From the NCBI GenBank assembly GCA_900754805.1, contig CAAEEE010000034.1:1-7178 (forward strand): DNA of 7,178 nt, given 5' to 3'. The stretch comes from Clostridia bacterium (GTDB taxonomy: Bacteria > Bacillota > Clostridia > Peptostreptococcales > Anaerovoracaceae). Positions 5,730-7,178 of the stretch are shown in pieces. Under the pieces are notes generated by a model. The model searched no databases. It was not told the origin of the DNA and was given only the letters and a program-made list of their open reading frames with translations. Each line of letters opens with the position of its first letter. The first letter of the stretch is position 1. Made by a program: the position numbers and the translations under genes.

Positions 5730-7178
5730 TTATTCAAGTATATCTTTTCTCGTGAGGTTGATTCTGTTCTGGCTGTCGATTTCAAATACCTTAACTCTTA
5801 CAGTATCGCCGACATTCATCACATCTTCGACCTTTGCCACTCTTTCCTTTGCCATTCTGGAGATGTGCAGCAGACCTTCTTTGCCCGGAAGGATTTCAAC
5901 GAATGCGCCTACAGAACCTTTCGCAGTGCTTAGGATTCTCGTAACCTTGCCTTCGTAGATTTCGCCAACCTCAACATCCTTGGTGAGGATTTCGATTTCG
6001 TGCTTGCAGGCTTCGGTGTTCGCTGCGTCCGTTCCGTAGATGGAAACCAGACCTTCGTCGTTGATGTCAATCTTAACATCGTATTTTTCAACGAGTCCGT
6101 TGATCGTTTCGCCGCCCTTGCCGATAACGATTCTGATCTTGTCCGGGTTAATCATCATGGAAAGAGCACGCGGTGCATACTTGGACAATTCCGGACGCGG
6201 AGCAGGAATTTCTTCGAGCATCTTGTCCATGATGTACATTCTGCCCTCTTTCGCCTGTCTGAGCGCCTTTTCGAGGATGTCCCGGGATAAGCCGTGAACC
6301 TTAATATCCATTTGGATTGCGGTTACGCCGACTTCCGTGCCCGTTACCTTGAAGTCCATATCGCCGAGGAAGTCTTCCATGCCCTGAATATCGCTCAAAA
6401 TCGCGAATTCCGATGAACCGTCTTCCTTTACTCTTTCAATCAATCCCATTGCAATACCTGCAACCGGTCTCTTAATCGGAACGCCTGCATCCATCAGCGC
6501 AAGGCAGGAACCGCAGGTCGAACCCATCGAAGTTGATCCGTTGGAGGATAAAACATCGGATACCACGCGGATTGCGTACGGGAATTCTTCAACCGGCGGA
6601 ATAACCGGAATCAAAGCTCTTTCAGCAAGCGCACCGTGGCCGATCTCTCTTCTGCCCGGGGAACGTGGGGATTTCGCTTCGCCTGTAGAGTAGCCCGGGA
6701 AGTTGTAATGGTGAATATATCTCTTTTCCGTCTGTTCGGTAATTCCGTCAATTGTCTGCGATTCGGATGCCGGAGCCAGCGTACAGGAAGAAAGAACCTG
6801 TGTCTGACCTCTCTTGAAAAGTCCGGTTCCGTGAACTCTCGGAAGCAGTCCTGTTTCGCAGAAAATCGGTCTGATTTCGTCGCATTTTCTGTCGTCCGGA
6901 CGGATTCCCTCGTCAAGAATCATGCCGCGGACGGTTTCTTTCGTGATATTGTATAAAACAGCGTCGATATCCTTCATGTTGTCCGGATAAGTCTCCGCGA
7001 AGTATTCTTTCGTCTCTACTTCAACTGCGTCCATGTTATCCAGTCTTTCAAGCTTGTCAACCGTATGGATGGCTTCTTTCATCTTCGGAGTCGCATATTC
7101 TCTGACAGCAGCGTCGATTTCTTCAAGCGGCTTGTAAAGCTCGATTTCCATCTTAGGCTTGCCGAGTTCTGCAACAAT
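5730..7178 (-). CDS. pnp: Polynucleotide phosphorylase (PNPase), C-terminal 482 residues
   Basis: PNPase degrades RNA 3' to 5' with phosphate, releasing nucleoside diphosphates, as a cytoplasmic trimer and often in the RNA degradosome. The frame runs through the window edge (IVAELGKPK before the first internal Met), so about 220 N-terminal residues, mainly the first RNase PH domain, are missing. Visible in order: the helical linker (about 1-90); the catalytic second RNase PH domain (about 95-320) with LFKRGQTQVL, FPGYSTGEAKSPRSPGRRE, and SDIQGMEDFLGDMDFK, whose aspartates match the metal-binding ones of E. coli PNPase; a KH domain with GxxG in VIGKGGETING; and an S1 domain (about 400-480) ending INLTRKDILE. 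The protein stops right after S1, without an acidic or basic tail. No frameshifts are seen. Its promoter is outside the window and a terminator closes it. Confidence 0.97.
   Translation of the reverse strand: MVAELGKPKMEIELYKPLEEIDAAVREYATPKMKEAIHTVDKLERLDNMDAVEVETKEYFAETYPDNMKDIDAVLYNITKETVRGMILDEGIRPDDRKCDEIRPIFCETGLLPRVHGTGLFKRGQTQVLSSCTLAPASESQTIDGITEQTEKRYIHHYNFPGYSTGEAKSPRSPGRREIGHGALAERALIPVIPPVEEFPYAIRVVSDVLSSNGSTSMGSTCGSCLALMDAGVPIKRPVAGIAMGLIERVKEDGSSEFAILSDIQGMEDFLGDMDFKVTGTEVGVTAIQMDIKVHGLSRDILEKALRQAKEGRMYIMDKMLEEIPAPRPELSKYAPRALSMMINPDKIRIVIGKGGETINGLVEKYDVKIDINDEGLVSIYGTDAANTEACKHEIEILTKDVEVGEIYEGKVTRILSTAKGSVGAFVEILPGKEGLLHISRMAKERVAKVEDVMNVGDTVRVKVFEIDSQNRINLTRKDILE

Noticed and set aside
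5012..5755. Plus-strand open frame of 247 codons
   Set aside because: It is antisense to the XRE regulator and runs through its promoter and the pnp terminator; the composition looks like a shadow frame.
6611..6956. Open frames of about 100 codons on both strands within pnp
   Set aside because: Both sit over the highly conserved catalytic domain of PNPase and are out of frame with it.

Overview
The window looks like chromosomal DNA from a low-to-moderate GC anaerobic member of the Bacillota, class Clostridia. The grounds are AGGAGG-type ribosome binding sites, sigma-A-like promoters, an XRE/desulfoferrodoxin-type regulator of a kind I associate with gut Clostridia, and a large secreted protein built from DUF4430, PQQ-like and Ig-like domains. 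I cannot fix the genus from sequence alone.

Layout. Positions 1-3072 (minus) hold the first 1024 residues of a very large surface protein whose C-terminus lies outside the window; it uses a TTG start. Its leader runs from about 3759 down to 3073. It begins at a good minus-strand promoter (3766-3795), continues into a cobalamin-type riboswitch aptamer (core about 3640-3745) and an intrinsic terminator (3439-3464), and then has about 366 more untranslated bases. Inside that stretch, on the opposite strand, a near-consensus promoter (3137-3165) and a strong terminator (3222-3266) bracket a possible RNA of about 95 nt that would be antisense to the leader.

A divergent plus-strand promoter (3823-3851) drives an AEC-family membrane transporter (3901-4926). 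It converges with a minus-strand XRE regulator (4958-5569) that carries a desulfoferrodoxin-like Cys4 site and a degenerate superoxide-reductase-like domain. The right end (5730-7178, minus) is the C-terminal two thirds of polynucleotide phosphorylase, closed by its own terminator (5691-5717). The regulator then has a promoter of its own (5645-5673).

How it fits together. The strongest story is the left half. DUF4430 is the family of the transcobalamin/intrinsic-factor C-terminal domain. Here a secreted protein with two DUF4430-like domains sits behind a cobalamin-type riboswitch with a terminator, so it is probably made when B12 is scarce and may capture corrinoids at the cell surface. That function is inferred, not shown. 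pnp, the regulator and the transporter look like independent neighbours.
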